Assembly (NCBI GenBank): GCA_963849485.1 | Contig: CAWKIF010000057.1 | Coordinates: forward strand, 1 to 10,032 | Length of the DNA stretch: 10,032 nucleotides | Direction: 5' to 3' | Source: CAVTWJ01 sp963849485 | GTDB taxonomy: Bacteria > Oederibacteriota > Muellerivitia > Muellerivitales > Muellerivitaceae | Shown: positions 1-6,816 of the stretch, piece after piece | Numbering within the stretch: the first letter of the stretch is position 1 | Layout: every line of letters begins with the position of its first letter | Made by a program: the position numbers and the translations under genes | The notes under the pieces: generated by a model | The model's input: the letters and a program-made list of their open reading frames with translations, nothing else | Database searches by the model: none | Told to the model about the DNA's origin: nothing

Positions 1-88
1 CCTCATCCACCGTCCAGCCGAAAATGTTTCCCCCGAACATCAAGGGGGAAACTTCCAGAGTGGAGTTTCCAAGTTTGCGTTTGATCAT
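1..88 (-). CDS. Aldo/keto reductase, N-terminal fragment
   Basis: The minus strand from 88 reads 29 codons off the window edge, beginning MIKRKLGNSTLEVSPLMFGG and continuing NIFGWTVDE. This matches the N-terminus of NAD(P)H-dependent aldo/keto reductases of the general-stress type (YajO/YhdN-like): the first beta strands with LG-S-L-VS-L-FGG and the FGWT-DE turn. These cytoplasmic TIM-barrel enzymes reduce aldehydes and ketones. The catalytic Asp/Tyr/Lys/His tetrad lies beyond the window and cannot be checked. The ATG is supported by a GGGAGG ribosome site (minus strand, 94-99) five bases upstream. The gene is divergent from the TPR gene at 365. The family call is fairly firm; the substrate is unknown. 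Confidence 0.82.
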   Translation of the reverse strand, partial: MIKRKLGNSTLEVSPLMFGGNIFGWTVDE

Positions 89-165
89 AAAATCCTCCCA
101 TTCGTCGTTGCCTATCGGAAGGAATTACCCGCCGGGGCCTGGGTTTCAAGGGCTCCGAAGAGGCT

Positions 166-194
166 TCAATAAATCCAGCTGTTATCTCGGTCAA
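166..194 (-). promoter_or_regulatory. Possible promoter of the aldo/keto reductase
   Basis: On the minus strand TTGACC (189-194, 5 of 6 to the -35 consensus) stands 17 bases from TATTGA (166-171, only 3 of 6 to the -10). Transcription would start near 159, giving a leader of about 70 bases. The -35 is good and the -10 is poor, so this is a weak prediction. Confidence 0.27.
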
Positions 195-309
195 GTAACC
201 TTTTTGAAAATGAATTCTTCCATCATTTACTCTTCGAAGATCGGTCGGTTGATCAAGCCGGAGCCTTTGCCTTCGACCTTGTTTCCTCCCCAATCGCCCT
301 AAAAATTCA

Positions 310-315
310 TATAAT
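310..315 (+). promoter_or_regulatory. Possible -10 box for the TPR gene at 365
   Basis: A perfect TATAAT lies 50 bases before the start codon at 365. No convincing -35 box is found at 16-18 bases upstream; the nearest TTG (279) is too far away. Between this box and the gene is a small 5-bp inverted repeat, AGCGC (328-332) and GCGCT (339-343). The rest of the 276-base divergent gap holds no gene that I can support. Confidence 0.3.
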
Positions 316-364
316 TAATGCCGCTTTAGCGCCTTCCAGCGCTTCCATTCAATTTGGAGGAACT

Positions 365-1171
365 ATGAAAAAAACCATTCTTGCCTTTGGCATCCTTCTT
401 TGCGCCGTGGGCGCAAGCTATGCCACCACCGCTGAGGAGTTTTATGTGGCGGGCCTGGAAACCTTCAAGGACGCGGATTACGACAAGGCCATCCGTTATT
501 TTCACGCGGCGTTATTGGAAAAACCCGATTACTGGCAGGCCTACCAATTCATGGGGGAAGCCTATTACCAGAGCGGCAACCGCACCGAGGCCTTGGTGGC
601 TATGAACGAGAGCCTGCGGCTCCACCCCGAAAACCCCGAATTGAGGCGTTTCGCCTCCAAGGTGGCGGCTAGCAGCCCTTGGGTTACCTCGGGCCCCTTA
701 TCCATCCGGGAAAATCTGGCTCTGATCTCCTTTATTCTTTCCCTCGCTACGCTGGCCTGGGTGTCCTATTGGGTTTATTGGCTGCGGCCCAGCGAGATCA
801 TTACTTTCTTGCTGAATTTCACTGAACAAGAAGCCAATGGACTTGTATCCCAAGTGTCGGTGGATTTCACTGTTTTCAATTCCGGCAGCCGTCCGGCCCA
901 AGTGGCGGGTTACCGCATCAGAAAGGCCGGGAATAAGACCTGGGAATCGTGGAAATATTTCGAACCGGCGATTTTATTGAGCGCCACGGACAGCCGAAAA
1001 ATATTGAATCTGGCCTTTAACCGGGCCCATGAAAAACTGGATGGTTTGGAGTTAGGGGATGGGGCCGCCAAGCGTTGGCACTTAAGCCGAACTCAAATCA
1101 AGGTTTTGAATGAGACCATTCAATCGATCGGCAAGACGAAGAAGGACCTGCCCAAATCCGTATTAGGATAA
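365..1171 (+). CDS. Exported TPR protein with a central membrane helix
   Basis: This 268-residue protein has a GGAGG ribosome site (356-360) four bases before its ATG. Residues 1-20 form a Sec signal peptide (two Lys, hydrophobic core, likely cut after ASYA). Residues 24-57 and 58-91 are two tetratricopeptide repeats with the usual A-x-x-Y/F and A-L-x-P spacing, so the domain probably binds other proteins. Residues 117-140 form a strongly hydrophobic, Trp/Tyr-edged membrane helix. Residues 155-230 look beta-rich (DFTVFNSGSRPAQVAGYRIR resembles an Ig-like or CARDB-type strand pair), but I cannot assign that part to a family. If the signal is cleaved, the TPRs face the periplasm and the C-terminal domain faces the cytoplasm. 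The small genes at 1219 and 1443 follow at short distance and may be co-transcribed. No specific function can be given. Confidence 0.85.
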   Translation: MKKTILAFGILLCAVGASYATTAEEFYVAGLETFKDADYDKAIRYFHAALLEKPDYWQAYQFMGEAYYQSGNRTEALVAMNESLRLHPENPELRRFASKVAASSPWVTSGPLSIRENLALISFILSLATLAWVSYWVYWLRPSEIITFLLNFTEQEANGLVSQVSVDFTVFNSGSRPAQVAGYRIRKAGNKTWESWKYFEPAILLSATDSRKILNLAFNRAHEKLDGLELGDGAAKRWHLSRTQIKVLNETIQSIGKTKKDLPKSVLG

Positions 1172-1218
1172 ACGGAAACATGGCCAATGGAGAATGGGGA
1201 GGAAAGGAAGAGAATTGA

Positions 1219-1416
1219 ATGGAATGCACCCAGAAAGCGAATCAAAAGCATTGCGCCTGTACCTACTCCTGCGAGCGGCGGGGAAAGTGCTGTGATTGCG
1301 TTTCTTTTCACCGTGATAACGGTGAACTGCCAGGTTGTTTCTTCTCGCCCAACGACGAGGCGGTTTATGACCGATCAATCGGTTTTTTCATCCGCTGCCA
1401 ATCCAAGCATAATTGA
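1219..1416 (+). CDS. Small cysteine-rich protein, DUF6485-like
   Basis: This 65-residue protein starts MECTQKANQKHCACTYS and has nine cysteines (residues 3, 12, 14, 18, 24, 25, 27, 40, 60). The order C-x-C-x3-C, CC-x-C, then GELPGCFF and YDRSI fits the family I remember as DUF6485, small proteins of unknown function found in many anaerobes. The cysteine pattern suggests metal binding, such as zinc or an iron-sulfur cluster; this is inference. There is no signal peptide, so it is probably cytoplasmic. A purine-rich GGGGAGGAAAGGAAG stretch (1196-1210) precedes the ATG. It lies 47 bases after the TPR gene and 26 bases before the peptidase gene, which suggests shared transcription. Conserved motifs make it a real gene despite its size. 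Confidence 0.78.
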   Translation: MECTQKANQKHCACTYSCERRGKCCDCVSFHRDNGELPGCFFSPNDEAVYDRSIGFFIRCQSKHN

Positions 1417-1432
1417 GAACCTAGTTTAACCT

Positions 1433-1436
1433 GGAG
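1433..1436 (+). promoter_or_regulatory. Ribosome binding site that fixes a TTG start
   Basis: GGAG at 1433-1436 lies six bases before TTG at 1443. No ATG or GTG stands near the family's expected N-terminus (LKIVALGGG), so this site supports the rare TTG start of the peptidase gene. Confidence 0.6.
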
Positions 1437-1442
1437 CCCCAC

Positions 1443-2204
1443 TTGCTTAAAATCGTCGCCTTGGGGGGTGGAAGCATTGGTTTTGGGGCGGTGAAACCGG
1501 AAGTGCTTTCCATCAGCCGGGAGATTGTGAGCTTTTCCGGTAAGAAAAAACCCCGTCTGACTTTTCTCCCCACCGCATCCTCCGATGACCGCGCCTATGC
1601 CCGGGCGGTCGAAAACCATTTTGGCCGCCAATTGGGCTGCCAGGTTTCCAGCCTCAATCTTATAGATCGCCCGTCTTCCTTCCTGCAAATCCAAAAATCC
1701 ATCTTGTCGTCGGATATTGTCTATGTCGGGGGCGGAAATACACTCCTGATGATGAACCGATGGAAGAAGCTGGGTTTGGATCGGATATTGAATATGGCGC
1801 GTGATAGCGGAATAGTTTTTTGCGGCACCAGCGCGGGGGCCATCTGCTGGTTCCGGCAGGGTAATTCCGATTCCCGGAAATATGAAAATCCAAAGGCTAA
1901 ACTTATTAAGGTGACCGGATTAGGCTGGGTCGATGCCCTTTTTTGCCCCCACTATGACGTGGAAAAGGACCGGAAACCTGAGCTTAAGGAAATGATGCGC
2001 CATTCAAAAGGCGTGGCATTGGCAGCTACCAATTGTGCCTGTATTCAATTCTGGGGTAAACAATACCGGGTTGTGACCTCCAAACCTGGAGCGGGAGTCT
2101 ATAAGGTTTTTTGGAGAAAAAGCCGATTTCACCATTCGCAGGTAGTAGTTCAAAAAGATTGGGCTTCGATTGATGAATTGACCAGCCGGGGTTCAATATT
2201 GTGA
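1443..2204 (+). CDS. Peptidase S51 family protein (dipeptidase E-like)
   Basis: This 253-residue cytoplasmic protein has the class I glutamine-amidotransferase-like fold of peptidase family S51. Visible landmarks are the N-terminal strand with ALGGGSI (6-12), FLPTAS (41-46), DIVYVGGGNT (91-100), the nucleophile elbow CGTSAGA with Ser130, and FCPHYD with His170, the likely catalytic histidine. The third catalytic residue is less clear; Asp143 is a candidate. S51 enzymes either release N-terminal Asp dipeptides (PepE) or act as cyanophycinases. The length is near that of PepE (about 230 residues) and shorter than most cyanophycinases, so a PepE-like aspartyl dipeptidase is more likely. It begins at TTG. 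The gene and its surroundings are less GC-rich than the rest of the window. It follows the DUF6485-like gene by 26 bases. Confidence 0.88.
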   Translation: MLKIVALGGGSIGFGAVKPEVLSISREIVSFSGKKKPRLTFLPTASSDDRAYARAVENHFGRQLGCQVSSLNLIDRPSSFLQIQKSILSSDIVYVGGGNTLLMMNRWKKLGLDRILNMARDSGIVFCGTSAGAICWFRQGNSDSRKYENPKAKLIKVTGLGWVDALFCPHYDVEKDRKPELKEMMRHSKGVALAATNCACIQFWGKQYRVVTSKPGAGVYKVFWRKSRFHHSQVVVQKDWASIDELTSRGSIL

Positions 2205-2314
2205 TATCTGAGGAATAGTGGAAACGTTATTTCCTTAAGGGTTACTCGTGTAACCTTGAAATTGGGTGGGTTGTGCTTAAACCCTTTGTTTACAACGATA
2301 AAACTTGAATTCCC

Positions 2315-2342
2315 TCGACATTTCATGGGGTTCGAATAAAAT
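2315..2342 (+). promoter_or_regulatory. Candidate sigma70-type promoter for the TPR gene at 2442
   Basis: TCGACA (2315-2320, 5 of 6 to consensus) and TAAAAT (2337-2342, 5 of 6) are separated by 16 bases. Transcription would begin near 2349, leaving a leader of about 93 bases before the ATG. The position in the 237-base gap after the peptidase gene makes sense; it is not proven. Confidence 0.42.
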
Positions 2343-2429
2343 TCCATCTAATTAGGGTCGAACGGGTAGGGCCGGGGAAGCGGCGAAAATTTGAAAGATT
2401 CCCGAGCGATTCCTTATTTTTTTTACTTC

Positions 2430-2437
2430 AAGGAGAG
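2430..2437 (+). promoter_or_regulatory. Ribosome binding site that decides the start at 2442
   Basis: AAGGAGAG ends four bases before ATG 2442. An in-frame ATG exists at 2391 but has no such site, and starting there would put 17 residues ahead of a clean signal peptide. The downstream start is therefore chosen. Confidence 0.8.
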
Positions 2438-2441
2438 AGCC

Positions 2442-3092
2442 ATGAACCGTTTGATGCGCGTCTTTTTGTTTTTTGTCGCGGGGACACTCGTATTTGCCGG
2501 CAACCTGCGGGCCGATAACAAGACCCCGGTGGTCACCCCTCAAGTCACCCCAGCCGCCGCTCCCGCGGAAGCGACCCCCGTCGCAAAGCCCGCGAAGGCC
2601 GACAGCCCGACCGTGGCTGCCATGAAGGCGGCCATCGCCTTGGCGGAAGCCGGTAAGACGGACGAAGCCATGGCGGCTTACGAGAAGATCGGGGTCTTGA
2701 AATCCACCAAGTCGGAAGCCTGGCGCCTGAATAACGAGGGTTTGGCTTACCTCATCGCCCCCACGCCCCAGCCGGATAAGGCCCAACCCCTGTTGGAAAA
2801 GGCCGTGGCCGCCGACGAAACCAATTACATGGCCTGGAATAACCTTGGCAGCGCCTATGAGCAGAACGACCAATTGGACAAGGCCAAGGACGCCTACCAG
2901 AAGTCCATCGACGCCGCGAAGGCCGCGAACGTCAGCTCCGCCAAGGCGGATGGGAACATGCAGAACCTGCAGGCCCGGTTGGACAAAATCGCCGCCAAAG
3001 CGGCCAAGAAAGCCGCCAAGATGGGCGGGGCCAAGCCCGCCGCCAGCACGACTCCCGCTACTGACGCCAGCACTACACCCGCCGCAAAATAA
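2442..3092 (+). CDS. Exported Ala/Lys-rich TPR protein
   Basis: This 216-residue protein begins with a signal peptide (MNRLMR, then a hydrophobic core to about residue 19-24, cut either after VFA or after LRA). A low-complexity Pro/Ala/Thr/Lys segment follows (27-57). Residues 58-165 hold about three TPR-like helical repeats; the clearest is residues 126-160 with YMAWNNLGSAYEQNDQLDKA. Residues 166-195 are a charged, probably coiled helix, and the tail (196-216) is again Ala/Pro/Thr-rich. It probably acts as a periplasmic protein-binding scaffold; no partner is evident. It differs from the TPR gene at 365 in lacking a membrane helix. It seems to be a single-gene unit with its own promoter and a strong terminator, facing a convergent operon. 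Confidence 0.85.
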   Translation: MNRLMRVFLFFVAGTLVFAGNLRADNKTPVVTPQVTPAAAPAEATPVAKPAKADSPTVAAMKAAIALAEAGKTDEAMAAYEKIGVLKSTKSEAWRLNNEGLAYLIAPTPQPDKAQPLLEKAVAADETNYMAWNNLGSAYEQNDQLDKAKDAYQKSIDAAKAANVSSAKADGNMQNLQARLDKIAAKAAKKAAKMGGAKPAASTTPATDASTTPAAK

Positions 3093-3111
3093 CTTTTTCC
3101 CGTTTGACTCA

Positions 3112-3146
3112 AAAGCCCGGTCCGCGTTAAGCGGGCCGGGCTTTTT
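3112..3146 (+). terminator. Strong intrinsic terminator (probably bidirectional)
   Basis: The stem AAAGCCCGGTCCGC (3112-3125) pairs with GCGGGCCGGGCTTT (3131-3144) over 14 bp with one G-U pair and a 5-base loop. A T run follows to 3146. It lies 20 bases after the TPR gene stop. Read from the minus strand the stem is followed by four T, so it may also stop the convergent operon that ends at 3333. Confidence 0.92.
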
Positions 3147-3190
3147 AATTTTGTTGTCCTTTTGGGTTGTTATTAATTCAGAGCATTTTA

Positions 3191-3332
3191 CAAAACCCCG
3201 AAGCAAAGGCCGTTTTCACCGCCAAGCCGCCAAGAACAACTACGGATAGGAAAAACAGAAATAGATCTAAAAATCTTTATTTTGTTTTATCTTTCTTGGC
3301 GTCCTTGGCGTCTTGGCGGTTAACGGGGTTTG
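3191..3332. repeat. Palindromic intergenic element with CGCCAAG heptamers
   Basis: The left arm has CGCCAAG at 3220-3226 and 3228-3234. The right arm has its complement CTTGGCG at 3295-3301, 3304-3310 and 3312-3318, spaced 8-9 bases. Outer arms CAAAACCCCG (3191-3200) and CGGGGTTTG (3324-3332) are also inverted, as are inner AAAACA (3252-3257) and TGTTTT (3283-3288), so the whole element can fold into one long imperfect hairpin with an AT-rich tip. It contains no gene. It ends right at the stop codon of the methyltransferase-like gene. The layout resembles dispersed CGCCAAG-type repeats that I recall from several unrelated bacterial genomes, but copy number cannot be judged from one window. 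Confidence 0.7.
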
Positions 3333-4289
3333 TTAAAGATTCTTAGAAGATTTTTTCTTTTTGGTGTGCCGGTAGACCTTCTCGTCACTGGGCAAGGTGA
3401 TGCCGATTTGCGCGGCCGCCACCCCCATGGTTCCCTTCATCGGGATGAAATAGACGGGAATATATTTTTTGGAGTGGACCCGGCCCCGGTCGTCCATTCG
3501 ATAAACGTACAGAACCTGATTATGCTTGAAGGGCTGGCCGATGGGGATGATGATCCGCCCCCCCGGCTTGAGCTGGGTAAAGAGGTCGGGCGGCACGAAC
3601 TGCGCCACGCAGGTGAACATGATGATGTTGAACCCCCCCACATCCTTCCAGCCGTAATAGCCGTCACCCACACGCGTATGGACGTTGGTATAGCCCAGGG
3701 GCTTGAAGATATTGGAGACCGCCCGGCCCAGGGGCTGGATGATCTCGATGGAATAGGCGTCCTTGACCATACGGGACAGCAGGGAAATATTGAACCCGCT
3801 GCCCGTGCCGATCTCCAGGACCCGGTCCTTGGGGTGGGGGTCGGCCAATTGGGCCATGTAGGCCTGTCCCTCGTAATCGCTCAAGGCCGAGCCCCAGCCC
3901 AGGGCAAAGGTGCGCGGTGGGTACTCGTAGGCCGAGGCCGAGAAATCTTCCTTCCCTTGGTAATCGTAATGAAAATACTCCCTCGGCAGGTCCGCGAAGG
4001 CCTTCAGGACCCGGGGATCGGCCCAGCCGAACTTGCGGTTCAGGTAACGCCTGATGTCCTGGAGCATTTCCTGTTTTCGCCCCTGGAGTTTGTCGAATTC
4101 CTGGGAGGTTAGGCGGGTGGTCCGGCCGCTTTTCTTGAAGGCCTTAAGGTATTTTTTATAGGTCCATCCCGAATCGCCCTGGGCGGGAGCTTTGGGATCG
4201 GGCGGGGGGGCTTGGGCCCGTAGATTCCAGGGAAAGCCTAATAGAAGCACCCCTAAAAGAAATATCCTGAGATGAAGGCGGGAGTTCAT
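3333..4289 (-). CDS. Exported protein-L-isoaspartate methyltransferase-like protein
   Basis: This 318-residue protein has a signal peptide (residues 1-25, cut after LRA) and a Pro-rich spacer. A PCMT-type methyltransferase domain follows at about residues 75-265. Visible marks are DPRVLKAFADLPREYF (91-106), SAM motif I VLEIGTGSGF (157-166), acidic IEII (181-184), GDGYYGW (208-214) and LKPGGRIIIPIGQ (240-252). The usual substrate-site G-x-G-Q-T-I-S reads GWGSALS (131-137); its final Ser137 is kept. PCMT repairs L-isoaspartyl residues in aged proteins by methylation with SAM, normally in the cytoplasm, so export is odd. The C-terminus is Lys-rich. It is the last gene of the operon and overlaps the previous gene by 4 bases (ATGA), which implies translational coupling. 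The fold is firm; the substrate and SAM access are unknown. Confidence 0.85.
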   Translation of the reverse strand: MNSRLHLRIFLLGVLLLGFPWNLRAQAPPPDPKAPAQGDSGWTYKKYLKAFKKSGRTTRLTSQEFDKLQGRKQEMLQDIRRYLNRKFGWADPRVLKAFADLPREYFHYDYQGKEDFSASAYEYPPRTFALGWGSALSDYEGQAYMAQLADPHPKDRVLEIGTGSGFNISLLSRMVKDAYSIEIIQPLGRAVSNIFKPLGYTNVHTRVGDGYYGWKDVGGFNIIMFTCVAQFVPPDLFTQLKPGGRIIIPIGQPFKHNQVLYVYRMDDRGRVHSKKYIPVYFIPMKGTMGVAAAQIGITLPSDEKVYRHTKKKKSSKNL

Positions 4290-6805
4290 GGGCGCCTCCC
4301 CCCGGTCTCGGTCTTGGACATCCCGGGAGGGAAGGCCAGGAAAGCCAGGCCATAAAGGGCCAGGGAAAGCAGCAGCAGCGACCGGTAGCCGGTGGAAACC
4401 GCCAAGAGGTTTGCCAGGGGGGTCGCCATTACGGAAAAGGCCCCGTTCAAAGCCCAGGCCCAGGGAATCAAACCGCTATCACGCGGGAGTCGGCTGAGTC
4501 CCAGGGGAAAGAAAAAGCCCAGGGGGAAGGCAGCCCAGGCCGCCCAAGCCGAGAGAAGAATGCATTTGAGGATAAAGGGCCAGGCCAGCATGGACCCCAA
4601 CAGGGCATCCAGACCCGCCCAGCTTAAGAAAAACCAAACCGCAAGGACCCATCCGGCGGGGCGGAGGCCCTCCCGGGGTTCTTTCAGGTAACGGCCGGAA
4701 AACCAGCTCCCCAGTCCTGAAAACACCAGCATGGCCGCCAAAATGAGAGAGAAAGAGTAGGTTCGGTTACCCAGGAAATAAGCCCCCTTCTCGATGAGCT
4801 CGATCTCGATGAAAAGGAACCCCAATCCCAGGCAGGAAAAATACACCAGGGTTTTTCCCAGCCGTCTCAGTGGAACTTCTCCCCGGGCCTTTCCCAGCAT
4901 GGGCAGGGCCAATACCAGCAGGGCCCAAAGGAGCGATTGGCCCAGGACCGCCAGGTTGATGAGATAGCCTATTTCCTCCCGGGGGATCTGGGAGAGGTTG
5001 TCCAGTATTTCCCGCAGGTGCGTCAAACGCAGCACCGAATAAAAGAATGGCCTGTCCCGGGTGGAAGGATCGAGGTTGAAAAAGTGGTTTTTCATGAAGT
5101 CCGCACCGCCAAGGGAAAGGAGCTTTTGGCTGTCGTCCCTCAAGGCGTCGCTGACTTCCTTGGGCGCGGCCAACTGGTCGTCGCTCCCCGCCCAGACGGT
5201 GGGGGGCAGGTCGTTGAAGATCTCGGTGGCGGGAACGGACGTCCCCAGCCCCGGGCAATAGGAAAGGTCGAAGGACCGCAGGTCGCAGAAGGATTGGAGC
5301 TGGTCCAATTGCTCCGGGGTGAAGGGGTCCTTGGAGACCAGAAGCCGGGCGTTCCAGGCCGACCGGTAAAAGGCCAGGTGCGTCTCGGGGTTGGAGATTC
5401 CGAGACCTCCCAGGGCTTCCCGGGCGGTTTCCAGAAGTTTCAAGGCGTAGACCGTGAACTCCCGGATGTTCACCGGCAAGGATACCAGTCCGCCCGGTTT
5501 CAACGAGCGGACATCATTTTGCAGGGCTTCCCGGGTAAAGGCGTACTTGTTGGCGTCCGCCTGGTCCAGGAATTCACTGGAATAATCGATGAGGTCGAAA
5601 CCCTGCTTGGACCCTGCCAAATAGCCTTCGGGCGATTGGTTCAGAAGCTTCACGGAGGGGTTCTTCAGCCAGGGGCCCTCGTTGCGGGCAAGGGTTCCGG
5701 TAATCATGGAGTAAAGGTTCGGGTCGGGCTCAAGCCCTACGATATCGGAGGCTTTATAAAGAAGGGCCTCGTTCACGCGGAAACCGCCCCGGGTTCCGAC
5801 CAAAAGCGCCCGGCTGCCGGGCTTGAGGAGATAGGGGAAAATGTCCAGGCTGGCCTTGGTGTATGAAAAATCGGTTTTTGAATTTTTGGGGAATGAACTA
5901 ATCCGGTTGCCGTCCAGGTAGAGGCCGTAGGCCTTGGGAGGGCCGTCCACCTTCAACAGCACATAGTTGTTGGAGAGGTCGATATCCAGCCTCTCGGTGA
6001 AATTGTCCAAAAGCATGTAATAACCCAGGGGGGAAAAAATTCTTTTTTTGATGTTGGCGTCGGAAACATTCAAGGCGGGAGTGATCATCTTGTAGGCGCA
6101 GAAGTGGCTTTTATTGAGCTTCACGGCGGCTCCCTCGCTCAAAACCAGAACGAGGAGGATGGCGGTATAGCCGATCCAAGCGCGGGCTTGGAACCGGGCC
6201 CGGTAATGGGCGAGAATCGCGCCCAGGGACCAGAAGGGGATCAGTGCGCAGAGAAGGTAAAAGGGCTGGATCCAATACATGGCCAGGAGGAGGGCCAGGG
6301 AGCCGAACCCGGCTCCCACCAGATCCACGGCGTAAACGGCCCCGATTTTCTCATTGGTCAAGGCCAGAAAACTGAGGCTGATGTATAGCCCCGAAAGGAA
6401 AAAGACGGGGAAAAGCGCCTCATAGTACTTCGCGATGTTTTGGAACTGCCCCGCCCAAAGATCCATATTCTGAAGCTCCAGCGGGTTGAAGGGGTTCACG
6501 GTGACCAGGTAATAGCCCAGGCAGGCCAGGGGAGGAAGGGCGAGGGGGATAAAGAAAAAGAACCGGTGAGCCTGCTTGAAAAAGAAGTTACGGAAGAGGG
6601 AGAGGATGACCCCGCTGGCCGAGTAGCCGGCCATGGCGATGGATATGACCCAGTAGCCGTACTCGGACCAGCTGGCGATGGAAAAATACCGGGTGAGCAT
6701 GATCTCAAAGCCGATGCTGGCGGCGGATACGGCGAAGAGGGCTCCCAGCAACTGAACGTTGGGCTTGGAGAGTTCGTACCGGCGGTCAACTTTGGCGGTG
6801 GGCAT
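4286..6805 (-). CDS. Polytopic membrane protein with spermidine-synthase-like domain
   Basis: The 839 residues contain about seven N-terminal membrane helices (17-36, 50-70, 82-103, 128-149, 155-177, 179-200, 210-228), a soluble domain (about 230-610) and about seven C-terminal helices (611-828). The middle resembles a spermidine synthase Rossmann domain: ALLVGTRGGFRVNEAL (333-348), VGLEPDP (356-362), GFDLIDYSSEF (402-412), LKPGGLVSLP (435-444). The glycine loop is altered, the usual D-G of the adenine site is QSP, and the second catalytic acid seems lost, so polyamine synthesis is unlikely. The C-terminal signature FLFIEIELIEKGAYFLGN (663-680) and SGLGSWFSG is typical of membrane-bound relatives often annotated as spermidine synthase. 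Basic loops at 71-81, 200-209, 638-651 and 704-716 suggest that the soluble domain faces the periplasm. It starts 11 bases after the hydrolase stop, with AAGGA upstream. Function unknown. Confidence 0.83.
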   Translation of the reverse strand: MPTAKVDRRYELSKPNVQLLGALFAVSAASIGFEIMLTRYFSIASWSEYGYWVISIAMAGYSASGVILSLFRNFFFKQAHRFFFFIPLALPPLACLGYYLVTVNPFNPLELQNMDLWAGQFQNIAKYYEALFPVFFLSGLYISLSFLALTNEKIGAVYAVDLVGAGFGSLALLLAMYWIQPFYLLCALIPFWSLGAILAHYRARFQARAWIGYTAILLVLVLSEGAAVKLNKSHFCAYKMITPALNVSDANIKKRIFSPLGYYMLLDNFTERLDIDLSNNYVLLKVDGPPKAYGLYLDGNRISSFPKNSKTDFSYTKASLDIFPYLLKPGSRALLVGTRGGFRVNEALLYKASDIVGLEPDPNLYSMITGTLARNEGPWLKNPSVKLLNQSPEGYLAGSKQGFDLIDYSSEFLDQADANKYAFTREALQNDVRSLKPGGLVSLPVNIREFTVYALKLLETAREALGGLGISNPETHLAFYRSAWNARLLVSKDPFTPEQLDQLQSFCDLRSFDLSYCPGLGTSVPATEIFNDLPPTVWAGSDDQLAAPKEVSDALRDDSQKLLSLGGADFMKNHFFNLDPSTRDRPFFYSVLRLTHLREILDNLSQIPREEIGYLINLAVLGQSLLWALLVLALPMLGKARGEVPLRRLGKTLVYFSCLGLGFLFIEIELIEKGAYFLGNRTYSFSLILAAMLVFSGLGSWFSGRYLKEPREGLRPAGWVLAVWFFLSWAGLDALLGSMLAWPFILKCILLSAWAAWAAFPLGFFFPLGLSRLPRDSGLIPWAWALNGAFSVMATPLANLLAVSTGYRSLLLLSLALYGLAFLAFPPGMSKTETGGRRP
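4295..4303 (-). promoter_or_regulatory. Ribosome binding site inside the upstream gene
   Basis: Minus-strand GGGGGGAGG lies five bases before ATG 4289, within the last codons of the 839-residue membrane protein. It fixes the start at the ATGA overlap. Confidence 0.75.
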
Positions 6806-6816
6806 ACTTGGAATCC

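Noticed and set aside
3..293. Minus-strand open frame of 96 codons at the left edge
   Set aside because: It is out of frame with the aldo/keto reductase start at 88, which has both a ribosome site and a clear family match; the longer frame has neither.
2237..2257. Hairpin AAGGGTTAC-TCGT-GTAACCTT after the peptidase gene
   Set aside because: The stem is good but no T run follows on either strand, so it is not called a terminator; it could still be an RNA 3'-end structure.
2391..2441. Longer start for the TPR gene at 2442
   Set aside because: The upstream ATG has no ribosome site and would place 17 polar residues ahead of a normal signal peptide; AAGGAGAG fits the ATG at 2442.
3220..3318. CRISPR-like array
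   Set aside because: The heptamers are inverted between arms, are 8-9 bases apart and have no unique spacers of CRISPR length.
3330..4112. Open frame of 260 codons on the plus strand
   Set aside because: It is antisense to the PCMT-like gene, has Gly/Asp/Val-rich composition typical of a GC-rich shadow frame, no recognisable domain and no ribosome site.
4937..5866. Open frame of 309 codons on the plus strand
   Set aside because: Antisense to the spermidine-synthase-like membrane protein, whose helices and motifs are clear; the plus-strand product resembles no known family.
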